A stretch of DNA of 64,000 bases from contig DAOLES010000003.1 in the NCBI GenBank assembly GCA_035326705.1, positions 186,001 through 250,000 on the forward strand, in the 5' to 3' direction. The stretch comes from Oligoflexia bacterium. GTDB lineage: Bacteria > Bdellovibrionota_G > JALEGL01. Under the pieces are notes generated by a model, which worked only from the letters and a program-made list of their open reading frames with translations, was not told the DNA's origin and ran no database searches. Numbering within the stretch: position 1 is the stretch's first letter; every line of letters starts with the position of its first letter. A program made the translations under genes and the position numbers. Positions 1 to 8,714 of the stretch are shown here, in pieces.

Positions 1-317
1 AAAGTAAAATTGCTTTTTTCAGTGGAATCAATTTCTCTACGTAAAGCTTGATATTCAAAATTATTTTTAATTTCATTTAATCTTATTTTACTTTTATTCA
101 AGCGGGTCACTTCTAAACCAAGTTTTTCTTCTAAACTTATTTTTTCGGCTGTTAAGGTTTCTACACGACTATTAAGGCTTTTATATTGACTTAAAATTTG
201 ATCATAATTGTTTTTTACCGACTCTAGTTGATTAGGATAACCTTCTCTCTCAGACTTAATTTTATCCAACTCTATATCCAGCGTTTGTAATTTTAACAAC
301 TCTTCAAAATGCATCAT
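1..317 (-). CDS. Zinc-ribbon coiled-coil protein (CdsZ/CT398-like), N-terminal part only
   Basis: The gene starts at 317 (tandem ATGs at 317 and 314) and runs off the left edge, so only about 105 residues are visible. The visible part begins MMHFEELLKLQTLDIELDKI and is almost entirely heptad-like, charged coiled coil. It contains the segment NNFEYQALRREI, close to the NKEYQALLKEI signature of the C4-type zinc-ribbon family (CT398/CdsZ). The zinc ribbon itself would lie off-window. Members of this family are proposed to support RNA or secretion-related functions, but the role here is unknown. A tRNA gene lies just upstream on the same strand. Confidence 0.7.
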   Translation of the reverse strand, partial: MMHFEELLKLQTLDIELDKIKSEREGYPNQLESVKNNYDQILSQYKSLNSRVETLTAEKISLEEKLGLEVTRLNKSKIRLNEIKNNFEYQALRREIDSTEKSNFT

Positions 318-362
318 CCATAACCCCATTATAATATTTATCAACTCACTTTAAACCAAGTA

Positions 363-438
363 TGGTGGGCCCTCCAGGATTTGAACCAGGGACCTGCCGG
401 TTATGAGCCGGATGCTCTAACCACTGAGCTAAGGGCCC
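363..438 (-). tRNA. tRNA with CAU anticodon, probably tRNA-Ile2 (lysidine type)
   Basis: This is a 76-nt cloverleaf read on the minus strand, with CCA encoded. The acceptor stem is GGGCCCT/AGGGCCC, the D stem GCTC/GAGC, and the anticodon CAT lies at 405-403 in the loop CTCATAA. G1-C72 pairing excludes an initiator tRNA. The 5' half closely follows E. coli tRNA-Ile2, and the pairs C4-G69 and C5-G68 are those favoured by TilS, so I lean to isoleucine rather than elongator methionine. Two stem mismatches are visible: U27-C43 at the base of the anticodon stem and U51-U63 in the T stem. Confidence 0.9.
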
Positions 439-550
439 GCTAAACTTATGTTTAACCACTCTTATTTAAAGTTTATGCATTAATTTCATAGTTCTTACTT
501 TTTTGCAATCATCTTTAGAGCTTATGCAAAAATAATCACTCTAACATACT

Positions 551-2299
551 CTAATTGTCTATGAATGTTTTAAGCTTCTTAGCACGGCTAGGATGTCTAA
601 GCTTACGTAAAGCTTTGGCTTCAATTTGACGTATACGTTCACGTGTCACATCAAAATCTTGGCCAACCTCTTCAAGGGTATGGTCTGACTTTTCACCAAT
701 ACCAAATCGCATGCGTAAAACTTTTTCCTCACGGGGTGTTAAGGTTGCAAGAATTTTACGGGTTTGCTCTGACAAACTCATTCCAACAACAGCATCAGAT
801 GGATTAATTGCATTTTTATCTTCAATAAAATCACCCAAGCTTGAATCTTCTTCTTCACCTATAGGCGTTTCCAAAGAAATTGGCTCTTTTGCAATTTTTA
901 GAACTTTACGCACTTTATCAACTGGCAGCTCCATTCTTTCCGCAATTTCATCTGGAGAGGGCTCTCTGCCCAGTTCTTGAACCAAAAATCTTGAAGTTCT
1001 GACCAATTTATTGATGGTTTCAATCATATGTACAGGAATACGAATTGTTCTCGCCTGATCTGCAATTGCGCGAGTAATGGCCTGACGGATCCACCAAGTA
1101 GCATAAGTTGAAAACTTATAACCTCTTCTGTACTCAAATTTATCAACAGCTTTCATCAAACCTATATTACCTTCTTGAATCAAGTCCAAGAACTGTAAAC
1201 CTCTATTGGTATATTTTTTTGCAATAGAAACCACCAAGCGTAAATTAGCTTCAATCAGCTCTGCCTTTGCTATATCTGCTAAACGCTCACCTTTACGAAT
1301 TCTATTGTAAGTATCTTTAAGCTGCTTAGCTGTCATGCCAGCATCTTCTTCAACACTTAAAACTCTTTTTTCTGCAACTCTGATTGCTTTCACTAGATCT
1401 ACTAAAACTTCTAAAGAAATCTTTTTTAACTTTTTTTCTACTTTTTTAGCTTCGGCACTGCCTTTTTTAGACTCTTTGAATAAAGCTTTTAATTCTTTTG
1501 TTGTTTTACCCGATCTTTTTTCAGCAGATGTAAAAACTTTTTCAGATTGATCAATCTTTAAAATCATTGTTTTTAAACGAGATACAATCCTATTAATCCA
1601 TTTGCGATTAAGGTTAATTTCCTTAAGCGTCTCAAACATCTTAATATAATTTTTTTCTACTTTTTCAGTGATTTGACGTTTTTTTAAATTTGACCGACCT
1701 GCAGTTTTTTTGTCTTTCAACTGCTTTTCGTTATCTTTGTCAATACGCTTAATTCTATCAATCAGCTTAAGAACTGCTTTGGTGGTACCTTCTTCATCAA
1801 ATGTTTCATCATCTTCTTCTATACCACGAATAAGATCTTTAATTCTTATGGTTCCTTTTTTAAGCTTTTCACCTATATTTAAAATTTCTTTTACACCTAA
1901 AATAGAACGAATAAGGATTTGAAGCACATCGTCTTCACCTTCTTCTATTCGTTTAGCAATTTCGACTTCGCCTTCTCGAGTAAGCAAAGCAACAGAACCC
2001 ATGCGTTTTAGATAAACTCTAACTGGGTCATTAGATTTTGAATCACTATCATCCGTGGTATCTTCACCTTCAGAGTCATCTTTTGAGCCAGCTTTCAGTG
2101 CCATACCTTCTTGTTCAGAATCAACAATACTTATGTCCATCTCTCCAAACATAACCATGATATCATCAAGCTGGTCATTAACCACGACATCTTTAGGCAA
2201 TACATCATTAACCTCTTCATAGGTTAAATACCCTTTTTCTTTACCTGTCTCTATGAGGTTTTTGACTACATTAACATCTTTATTTTCGTCGTCTCTCAT
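551..2299 (-). CDS. rpoD: Primary sigma factor RpoD (sigma-70)
   Basis: This is the housekeeping sigma factor that directs RNA polymerase to -10/-35 promoters. Region 1.1 occupies roughly the first 75 residues. Region 1.2 starts at DPVRVYLKRMG. A long lysine-rich non-conserved region follows (about residues 120-345). Regions 2.1-2.4 carry ANLRLVVSIAKKY, DLIQEGNIGLMKA and GYKFSTYATWWIRQAI. Region 4 has the helix-turn-helix with TREEKVLRMRFG-like and VTRERIRQIEAKALRKLR segments. I chose the ATG at 2299 because AGGAGG sits four bases before it. An in-frame ATG at 2317, which overlaps the dnaG stop, would add six residues. It is the last gene of rpsU-dnaG-rpoD, the classical macromolecular synthesis operon. 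Confidence 0.97.
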   Translation of the reverse strand: MRDDENKDVNVVKNLIETGKEKGYLTYEEVNDVLPKDVVVNDQLDDIMVMFGEMDISIVDSEQEGMALKAGSKDDSEGEDTTDDSDSKSNDPVRVYLKRMGSVALLTREGEVEIAKRIEEGEDDVLQILIRSILGVKEILNIGEKLKKGTIRIKDLIRGIEEDDETFDEEGTTKAVLKLIDRIKRIDKDNEKQLKDKKTAGRSNLKKRQITEKVEKNYIKMFETLKEINLNRKWINRIVSRLKTMILKIDQSEKVFTSAEKRSGKTTKELKALFKESKKGSAEAKKVEKKLKKISLEVLVDLVKAIRVAEKRVLSVEEDAGMTAKQLKDTYNRIRKGERLADIAKAELIEANLRLVVSIAKKYTNRGLQFLDLIQEGNIGLMKAVDKFEYRRGYKFSTYATWWIRQAITRAIADQARTIRIPVHMIETINKLVRTSRFLVQELGREPSPDEIAERMELPVDKVRKVLKIAKEPISLETPIGEEEDSSLGDFIEDKNAINPSDAVVGMSLSEQTRKILATLTPREEKVLRMRFGIGEKSDHTLEEVGQDFDVTRERIRQIEAKALRKLRHPSRAKKLKTFIDN

Positions 2300-2313
2300 A
2301 CTGCCTCCTTGAC

Positions 2314-4101
2314 TCATAAACCTTCTGGTTTAGAGTTTGTTTGTAAAGTTTTTTTTAAGCTTTCAATCTCACTAAAAATAGCATGTATATCTTCCGTAGA
2401 TTGACCTTCACTGCTCTTTAGTTGTTCTGTTAAAAATTTTATACGTTTGGTTTTCATTTTTTTAATACAATCCGACCAAATCTTTTCCCAATCTTCCTGG
2501 ATATCATAGTTATCTTCTAAAAATGCTTTGCTTAAAGCTCCAATATGTTCTTTTACCGGCCACAAATCAATACTTCTGGCCAAATTGCTTTCAGCTGTCG
2601 CATTTTCGCGATTGGCATCCAACCATGATAAAATATGTTCTTGAAAGCTTTGATCAAAATATTGTTCAGCTTGATCTTTTATATAACGATCAAAACTTTG
2701 TGGAACTTGCAAAAGAACTCGTAACAATAAACTTTCCTCACGCCAGAACTTTTCTTGAACACTGTTTTTATGCAAAGATTTTTGCATTTGTGTCACAGGT
2801 TTTTTTACTTTTATAAAGCTACTTTTTCCATAAAAAATATCTTTTTCAACCGAGGTCTGGCTTACCAATTGATTCAACAAAGCTTCTTTTAAATAAACAT
2901 CGCTTGTTAGCTTGATTAGTTCTACTAAAGTTTCAATTGCCATTGATTTTTTTCTTATATCTTGGTTACTTAAAAACTCCTTCTCAATATAGTAATCCAA
3001 TAGTTTTTTAGGGTTGACCAATTGTTGGGTTAAGCTTTTAAACTTATGCTTGTCTTTTGCAACGCTATCTGGATCTTCCCCTTCTGGTAAAAAAATGACT
3101 CTTGCATCCAAACCTTCACTAACGGCTGGAACTAAAGCTTTATATGCGGCATTAACCCCCGCTTGATCACCATCAAAAATAAAAACAATTTGATCCGTAT
3201 ACTTGCGCAAAACTTTGGCGTGATCTTTAGTAAAAGCTGTTCCCAAAGATGCTACGGCATTGTTTTGCCCTGCTTGATGTAAAGAAATGACGTCTGTATA
3301 ACCCTCTACAACAATGGCTTTACCTTGTTTTTTAATGGCTTCTTTTGCTTGCCATAGACCAAAAAGTGTCCGACGTTTATTAAACAATATATGTTCTGGT
3401 GAATTGATATACTTGGGTTTACTATCATCAAGAACTCTAGCGCCAAAACCAATGGTCTGACCTTCGGTATCAGAAATAGGAAATACAATACGATTTCTAT
3501 ACATATCGTATACCCCTTTTTCATTTCTTCCTATTAAGCCTGAAGTCAACATATGTTTCTCTTCAATGCCTCCTTTTTTCACCAAAGCCTGATACAAATG
3601 TTTGGTCCCAGCTGGCGCAAAACCTATGCCCCACTTTTTTTGAATATCACTAGCATAGCCTCTTTTTTCAAGATACTCTCTGGCAAAAGCTGCTCTAGGC
3701 GACTTTGCCAAACATTTTTGAAAACATTGATTGGCATAAGCAAACAAATCTCTCATTTTTTTCTTTTGCTCTTTTTGCTGTTGATACTCTTGTGCTGATT
3801 GCCCCTGCTTGTATGGCCCTAAATCAATCCCTGCTTTACTCGCTAAACTTTCCAATGCTTCTGGAAAACTTAAACGATGATAATTCATCATAAATGAAAA
3901 TACCGTACCACTTTCACCACAGCCAAAACAGTGATACAACTGTTTCTCTTCACTGACAGAAAAAGAAGGTGTTTTTTCTTCATGGAAAGGACAACAGCCC
4001 ATCCAGTTGCTCCCTGAACGCTTTAAACGCGTTACTTGCGAGATAAGGTCAATTAAATTAGTTCTATGCCTAATTTCATCAACAATATCACTTGGAACCA
4101 A
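2314..4101 (-). CDS. dnaG: DNA primase DnaG
   Basis: Primase synthesises RNA primers at the replication fork. The N-terminal zinc-binding module is CCPFHEEKTPSF...HCFGCGESG (three Cys and one His). The TOPRIM catalytic core shows VVEGYTDVISLHQAG and FDGDQAG, with SLGTAFT between them. The C-terminal ~150 residues, which would bind DnaB helicase, are poorly conserved. Its 595 residues are normal for the family. The start is TTG at 4101, with AGAGGG eight or so bases upstream; no better ATG exists near the conserved N-terminus. It lies between rpsU and rpoD and overlaps the alternative rpoD start. Confidence 0.97.
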   Translation of the reverse strand: MVPSDIVDEIRHRTNLIDLISQVTRLKRSGSNWMGCCPFHEEKTPSFSVSEEKQLYHCFGCGESGTVFSFMMNYHRLSFPEALESLASKAGIDLGPYKQGQSAQEYQQQKEQKKKMRDLFAYANQCFQKCLAKSPRAAFAREYLEKRGYASDIQKKWGIGFAPAGTKHLYQALVKKGGIEEKHMLTSGLIGRNEKGVYDMYRNRIVFPISDTEGQTIGFGARVLDDSKPKYINSPEHILFNKRRTLFGLWQAKEAIKKQGKAIVVEGYTDVISLHQAGQNNAVASLGTAFTKDHAKVLRKYTDQIVFIFDGDQAGVNAAYKALVPAVSEGLDARVIFLPEGEDPDSVAKDKHKFKSLTQQLVNPKKLLDYYIEKEFLSNQDIRKKSMAIETLVELIKLTSDVYLKEALLNQLVSQTSVEKDIFYGKSSFIKVKKPVTQMQKSLHKNSVQEKFWREESLLLRVLLQVPQSFDRYIKDQAEQYFDQSFQEHILSWLDANRENATAESNLARSIDLWPVKEHIGALSKAFLEDNYDIQEDWEKIWSDCIKKMKTKRIKFLTEQLKSSEGQSTEDIHAIFSEIESLKKTLQTNSKPEGL

Positions 4102-4164
4102 AGAATATCCCTCTCAAACTACAGTCTATTGTGAAATAAAACGGTATTTTCATGTAATGTAACA

Positions 4165-4368
4165 TTAAAACCGAGGTGTCGATTTTCTTGCTGTCAATAC
4201 ATTACGTTTACGAGCCATAATCGCTTTTTTCTTTCTTTTCACGCTTGGCTTAACGTAATGCTCTCTTTTTTTTACTTCGGCTAAAATCCCTGCTTTTTCA
4301 CAGATTTTTTTAAACCGGCGCATGGCCGCTTCAAAAGATTCGCCGTCTCTTACTTTAACTAAAGTCAT
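4165..4368 (-). CDS. rpsU: 30S ribosomal protein S21
   Basis: This small basic ribosomal protein of 67 residues begins MTLVKVRDGESFEAAMRRF and has the usual KPSVKRKKK basic tail. S21 takes part in translation initiation, near the anti-Shine-Dalgarno region. AGGAG sits upstream of the ATG. It is the first gene of the rpsU-dnaG-rpoD operon, the ancestral proteobacterial order. Confidence 0.97.
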   Translation of the reverse strand: MTLVKVRDGESFEAAMRRFKKICEKAGILAEVKKREHYVKPSVKRKKKAIMARKRNVLTARKSTPRF

Positions 4369-4419
4369 GATATCATCACTCTCCTAAAAAATTCAATAAC
4401 TTAGTCAGTTAATGCGGCA

Positions 4420-4447
4420 ATGTTACATATAATACACGTTAAGTCAA
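4420..4447 (-). promoter_or_regulatory. Candidate sigma-70 promoter of rpsU-dnaG-rpoD
   Basis: On the minus strand, TTGACT (4447-4442) is followed after 16 bases by TAACAT (4425-4420). The -35 box is 5/6 to consensus and the -10 box 4/6. The site lies about 50 bases upstream of the rpsU start, the only sizeable non-coding gap before the operon. Confidence 0.4.
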
Positions 4448-4662
4448 CCTGCTTCTCGCTTTATTTTTGCTTGAGAACCCTTCTCCTCTATACCTGGAGT
4501 TTTTTTCTAAATGATGCTCTAGCTCGTTTATTTGATCAAGGCTAAAAAACGCGTTTTGGGCCTAATTACCAAAGTTTTATTGCTTAAACACAGCCCAAGC
4601 TTCTTAATTAAGGCTAATCTAAGGTGCATTTTAAAACCAAATTGTGTTAGTCTGCTTAAGAC

Positions 4663-5067
4663 ATGAAGTATTTAATTATTGTATTCAATTTACTTTTAGG
4701 CAACTTAACGGGCATTTTTATCAATGCATTTGATCTAAAAGCTTCTTTTATTTTTTCTATGGTCGCCACCGGATCCTTGTTTTTATGTTTAGATTTTTTA
4801 CAAAAAAGATTCCAAACAGCGGGTTTAGGCACATCAATTATTTTAAGTATTCTAAATAGTCTTTTTATTGTTTACTTCTCTTTCTTAATCATGACGATTT
4901 CTCTTTCGGACATTTCAGTTCAAGATATTTTTAAATCTGTCGTTGCTAGTTTTTTATTCTCTTCAGCAGCAATCATCCCAGCTATTCCAATTACACTATT
5001 TAATATCTTTCTTTTTAGCCTTTTTATAAAAACACTTGGCAATCGCTCTTTGAACACAAAAAAATAA
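4663..5067 (+). CDS. Small integral membrane protein, unknown function
   Basis: I do not recognise this 134-residue protein. It is strongly hydrophobic, with about four membrane-spanning stretches (near residues 3-22, 28-45, 55-80 and 95-125) separated by short polar loops, and a basic C-terminus ending in NRSLNTKK. It is the only plus-strand gene between the minus-strand rpsU operon and the E1 gene, and it converges on the latter with five bases between them. No clear ribosome-binding site precedes the ATG. Confidence 0.6.
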   Translation: MKYLIIVFNLLLGNLTGIFINAFDLKASFIFSMVATGSLFLCLDFLQKRFQTAGLGTSIILSILNSLFIVYFSFLIMTISLSDISVQDIFKSVVASFLFSSAAIIPAIPITLFNIFLFSLFIKTLGNRSLNTKK

Positions 5068-5072
5068 TTGGT

Positions 5073-7262
5073 TTAGAATTTTTTTAGTTCTCTCACTATG
5101 TCTTCTTCAGTTGGAAGAACTAAGTTTGCTGCTGGGCCTAAAGGTATATAAGATTCTTGGGCTTCAATCACTTTGAGTTGAATAGTTTTAAATTCTTCTA
5201 ATATAGCTCTGCTTAAGCTATCTGCAACACCACCATTTTTTCTGCACTCATCAACAATCAAAATTTGCTCTACTTGCAATCGTTTGAGGTGTTTAAAAAG
5301 ATGCTCTATAGGCAGTGGATGTAGCCATCTTAAATCAATGACACTGACTTCTTTATGTTGTTCCTCTTTTAATTTTTTAGCGGCTCTTAAACTCATGTAA
5401 TAGCCATTGGCATAACTGATAATCACTGTTTTTGATTTTCCATGAACAGAGCACTCACCACATTCAATGGTTTCATTCACTTTGGGGTATTTAAAACTCC
5501 AAACTTCATCTTGATCTTCATACAAATCTTTGGTCATATACAGAGCAATAGGCTCTAAAAAGAAAACTACTTTCCCACAATGCTTTGCTAGATGATAGCA
5601 CGTACGTAACATTTTAACCGCGTCATCTCCACGCGATGGTGCAGCAATGATTACGCCCGGAACATCTCTCAAAGCCGCGATAGAATTATCATTATGAAAA
5701 TGCCCACCAAAACCTTTTTGATAAGCAAAAGATGCTATACGAATAAGCATAGGGTTGTGAAACTGCCCATTAGAAAAAAAGGTTGTTGATCCAGCCTCGC
5801 TACGAATCTGATCTTCAGCATTATGGTAATAAGCGAGATACTGTATTTCTGGAATAGGTAAAAAGCCCATATGTGACATGCCAATGGCTAAGCCTAAGAT
5901 TGACTGTTCATCTAGGACTGTATTAAACACACGTGCAGGGCCAAACTGTTCATACAAACCTTTGGTTACATGATATACCCCACCTTTTTTAGCGACATCC
6001 TCACCAAAAATCATTACGCTTGCATCCTTTTGCATGAGTTCTTTCAGTCCCAAAGAAATTAACATGGCCATGTGCCTAGGCTTTTCATTATTTTTATCCA
6101 GAACAACTTCCGTTGGTTTTTTATTTTCTTGTAACTGTAATCGTTTACAGTCAATGGTTTTTAAATCATGATTATAAACATTAGCTAGTGTTTGTGATGT
6201 TTCGATTTTTTTTAAACTTAAACACTGTTTACTTTTTTCAGTAATATCTTGATTGATTTGATAATAGGTTTGAAGAATCTCTTCCTTACTTACAATATCA
6301 TGCTCAATCAATGTTTGAGCCCAAGCCAAAATTGGATCATTTTTTTCTTGCTGCAAAATTTCTTGCTCAGACAAATAGGCCGCTTGGATATCGCTGCCTG
6401 CATGTCCCATGAGGCGAGTAGTTTTTAAATGTAAAAAAACCGGTTTTTTATAATTTCTGCAATAATCAATAGCCATTTTAACCTGATGATAGGCATCTTC
6501 GATATGGTTGCCATCCGCATAAAAATATTTTAAAGACTTAGTTTCTGCAAAGTTATTTTGAATCCAGTGCTGTGGTGTTTTAACTGAAATTCCAAGACCA
6601 TTGTCTTCGCAAACAAATAAAACAGGCATGGGAAGTTTTTGATAGGCCGTCCATTTTGCCGTATTAATTGCACCCAGTGCAGTTGAATGATTGGCAGACG
6701 CATCACCAAAACTACAACACACAATACTTTCTTTATTCACACCTTCCAAGCATTCTTGACCTTTTAATTTTGCCAGGGCATAGGCTGCGCCTACTGCTTT
6801 GGGTAAATGTGAAGCAATCGTGCTGGTTTGTGGTAAAACATTCAGCTTAACGCTACCCCAAACTTTGTGTCGCCCCCCACTAACAGGTTCATCTTGCGCA
6901 CAAACCAGAGACATCAATACATCTTTTGTATAATTTCTTTCTGGGTCAAAACGATAACGTCTGGCCATCAAAGCACCACTTCTATAATGTAAAAAGCATG
7001 GATCAGTTACTTTTAAGTGTTGCCCAAGTAAAACATTACTCTCATGGCCTGCGCTACTAATAGTATAATACGCTAAATTTTTTTTCTTTAAATCTCTTGC
7101 TGTATAATCCAAAGCTCTGGACAACAATTGATCAAAAAACATATGTTTGAGCTCTTGTGCATGTTCAATAAAAAATGGGGTAGGTTTTTGAACTTGGTTT
7201 TTAATTTGATTTAAAAACTGAATAAATCCAAGTTCAATACTCTTTTGACGATCCAACTGCAT
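5073..7262 (-). CDS. 2-oxoacid (branched-chain) dehydrogenase E1, fused alpha and beta subunits
   Basis: This thiamine-diphosphate-dependent E1 decarboxylates a 2-oxo acid, most likely branched-chain 2-oxoisovalerate, and passes the acyl group to E2. The N-terminal half is the alpha subunit: SAGHESNVLLG, the ThDP/Mg motif GDASANHSTALGAIN...EDNGLGIS, then LMGHAGSDIQAAY. The C-terminal half is the beta subunit: MIFGEDVAKKGGVYHVT, FNTVLDEQSILGLAIGM, PEIQYLAYYHNAEDQIR. The start at 7262 is chosen for AGGAT eight bases upstream; a TTG at 7301 gives a longer form. The fused layout occurs in Bacteroidetes and some deltaproteobacteria. No E2 or E3 gene is in the window, so those partners are encoded elsewhere. 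Confidence 0.9.
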   Translation of the reverse strand: MQLDRQKSIELGFIQFLNQIKNQVQKPTPFFIEHAQELKHMFFDQLLSRALDYTARDLKKKNLAYYTISSAGHESNVLLGQHLKVTDPCFLHYRSGALMARRYRFDPERNYTKDVLMSLVCAQDEPVSGGRHKVWGSVKLNVLPQTSTIASHLPKAVGAAYALAKLKGQECLEGVNKESIVCCSFGDASANHSTALGAINTAKWTAYQKLPMPVLFVCEDNGLGISVKTPQHWIQNNFAETKSLKYFYADGNHIEDAYHQVKMAIDYCRNYKKPVFLHLKTTRLMGHAGSDIQAAYLSEQEILQQEKNDPILAWAQTLIEHDIVSKEEILQTYYQINQDITEKSKQCLSLKKIETSQTLANVYNHDLKTIDCKRLQLQENKKPTEVVLDKNNEKPRHMAMLISLGLKELMQKDASVMIFGEDVAKKGGVYHVTKGLYEQFGPARVFNTVLDEQSILGLAIGMSHMGFLPIPEIQYLAYYHNAEDQIRSEAGSTTFFSNGQFHNPMLIRIASFAYQKGFGGHFHNDNSIAALRDVPGVIIAAPSRGDDAVKMLRTCYHLAKHCGKVVFFLEPIALYMTKDLYEDQDEVWSFKYPKVNETIECGECSVHGKSKTVIISYANGYYMSLRAAKKLKEEQHKEVSVIDLRWLHPLPIEHLFKHLKRLQVEQILIVDECRKNGGVADSLSRAILEEFKTIQLKVIEAQESYIPLGPAANLVLPTEEDIVRELKKF

Positions 7263-7388
7263 TGAAAATATCCTAAACCACAGTTGAATGCTAAGCAACA
7301 AAAAGATCTAAGAGGTTAATCTATAGCGTTGCTCATTTTAATATTACTTTATGTCAAAATTAATAAAGATGAGGGCATTACAACAACC

Positions 7389-8552
7389 TTAAGCAAAAAA
7401 GCTTTTTAACTCATTTACTTTATCAGTTTTTTCCCACGTAAACCCCGCTTCATCTCTACCAAAATGACCATAGGTCGCAGTAGCACGAAAACGTGGGCTG
7501 GTTAAGTCTAAGGTTTCAATGATACCTTTAGGTTTCAGTGGAAAAATTTCCCGAATCGCTTGTGGTAATTTCTCATCATCGATTTTAGCACTATCAAAGG
7601 TGTCTACCATAATGGATACTGGGTCAGCTACACCAATAGCGTAAGCCAATTGCACTTCACACTGATCTGCCAATTCAGCAGCAACAATATTCTTTGCAAT
7701 ATAACGGGCCATATAAGCTGCGCTACGATCAACTTTTGTTGCATCTTTACCTGAAAAAGCTCCGCCCCCGTGCCTTCCCCAACCGCCATAGGTATCCACT
7801 ATAATTTTTCTGCCCGTCAAACCACAATCACCTTTAGGTCCACCCAAAACAAAACGACCTGTTGGGTTAACCAATATTTTAGTTTTATCACTGATTAAAT
7901 TTTCTGGCAGGAAAGGAAGAATAACTTTATTTCTTATATCTTGCGAAATTGTTTCATGATCAATGTTTTCATCATGTTGAGAAGAAATAAGAACCGTATC
8001 AATATGAACTGGTTTACCGTTCTCATATTGGATGCTGACCTGACTTTTACCATCCGGTCTTAAATATGCTAAAGTTTTATTATGTCGAACATTTGCCAAT
8101 TGTCTGGTTAATAAGTGAGCATAATAAATGGGAGATGGCATAAAATCTTTGTTTTCATTGCAGGCAAAACCAAACATCAAACCTTGATCACCTGCACCTT
8201 GCTCTTTAAATAAACCTTCACCTTCAGATACACCAACCGATATATCTTGTGATTGTTTTCCTAAAGAAACATGTACTGCACAAGTATCTGCATCAAAACC
8301 TTTTTCACTTGCATCATAGCCAATCTCTTTAACCACTTGACGTGCCACATCTGAAATTTCTACTTTAGCATTACTGGTTACTTCTCCTGCAATATGAATA
8401 AATCCGGTTCCACACATGGTTTCTGCTGCAACCCGACTTTGAGGATCCTGTTTTAACATCTCATCTAACAAGGCATCTGAAATCTGATCACAAATTTTAT
8501 CTGGATGACCCTCAGTGACTGACTCTGACGTAAACAAAAAGTTCTTTAACAT
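7389..8552 (-). CDS. metK: S-adenosylmethionine synthetase
   Basis: MetK forms S-adenosylmethionine from methionine and ATP in the cytoplasm. Family signatures are present in order: ESVTEGHPDKICDQISDA near the N-terminus, the hexapeptide GAGDQG, and the glycine-rich GGGAFSGKDATKVDRSAAY loop. Its 387 residues are standard. TGGAG precedes the ATG. A promoter of its own lies in the gap after rapZ, with a short leader. Confidence 0.98.
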   Translation of the reverse strand: MLKNFLFTSESVTEGHPDKICDQISDALLDEMLKQDPQSRVAAETMCGTGFIHIAGEVTSNAKVEISDVARQVVKEIGYDASEKGFDADTCAVHVSLGKQSQDISVGVSEGEGLFKEQGAGDQGLMFGFACNENKDFMPSPIYYAHLLTRQLANVRHNKTLAYLRPDGKSQVSIQYENGKPVHIDTVLISSQHDENIDHETISQDIRNKVILPFLPENLISDKTKILVNPTGRFVLGGPKGDCGLTGRKIIVDTYGGWGRHGGGAFSGKDATKVDRSAAYMARYIAKNIVAAELADQCEVQLAYAIGVADPVSIMVDTFDSAKIDDEKLPQAIREIFPLKPKGIIETLDLTSPRFRATATYGHFGRDEAGFTWEKTDKVNELKSFFA

Positions 8553-8585
8553 ATTAACTCCAAGTAACCTTTTAATATTGCAAGT

Positions 8586-8614
8586 ATTATACTCACTATT
8601 TACTGAACAATGAA
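8586..8614 (-). promoter_or_regulatory. Candidate metK promoter
   Basis: On the minus strand a perfect TATAAT (8591-8586) stands 17 bases after TTCATT (8614-8609). The predicted transcript start is near 8579, which leaves a leader of under 30 nt before the metK ATG. That is too short for a SAM riboswitch. Confidence 0.55.
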
Positions 8615-8714
8615 TTTTTTAGGGATACAGCCTGTGCTTTTTTAGGTCAAGCTAAAAAGCTTATAAAAGGGTATTGTGCTCATACATTTTAATTAAACAC
8701 TAACAAAATCAAGC

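Noticed and set aside
363..438. Initiator tRNA-fMet
   Set aside because: Position 1-72 is a G-C pair, whereas initiators have an unpaired first base; the anticodon stem also lacks the three G-C pairs in the initiator arrangement.
1400..1720. Lysine-rich, T-rich stretch in rpoD as a low-complexity insertion or frameshift
   Set aside because: The frame stays open and this is the normal variable region between sigma regions 1.2 and 2.1.
4546..4557. 12-bp palindrome AAAACGCGTTTT upstream of the small membrane protein gene
   Set aside because: Short, single copy as far as I can see, and not placed against a promoter; it may be chance.
8553..8714. Possible SAM riboswitch upstream of metK
   Set aside because: The best promoter leaves a leader of under 30 nt, and no SAM-I/II-like stem set is visible in the 162-bp gap.
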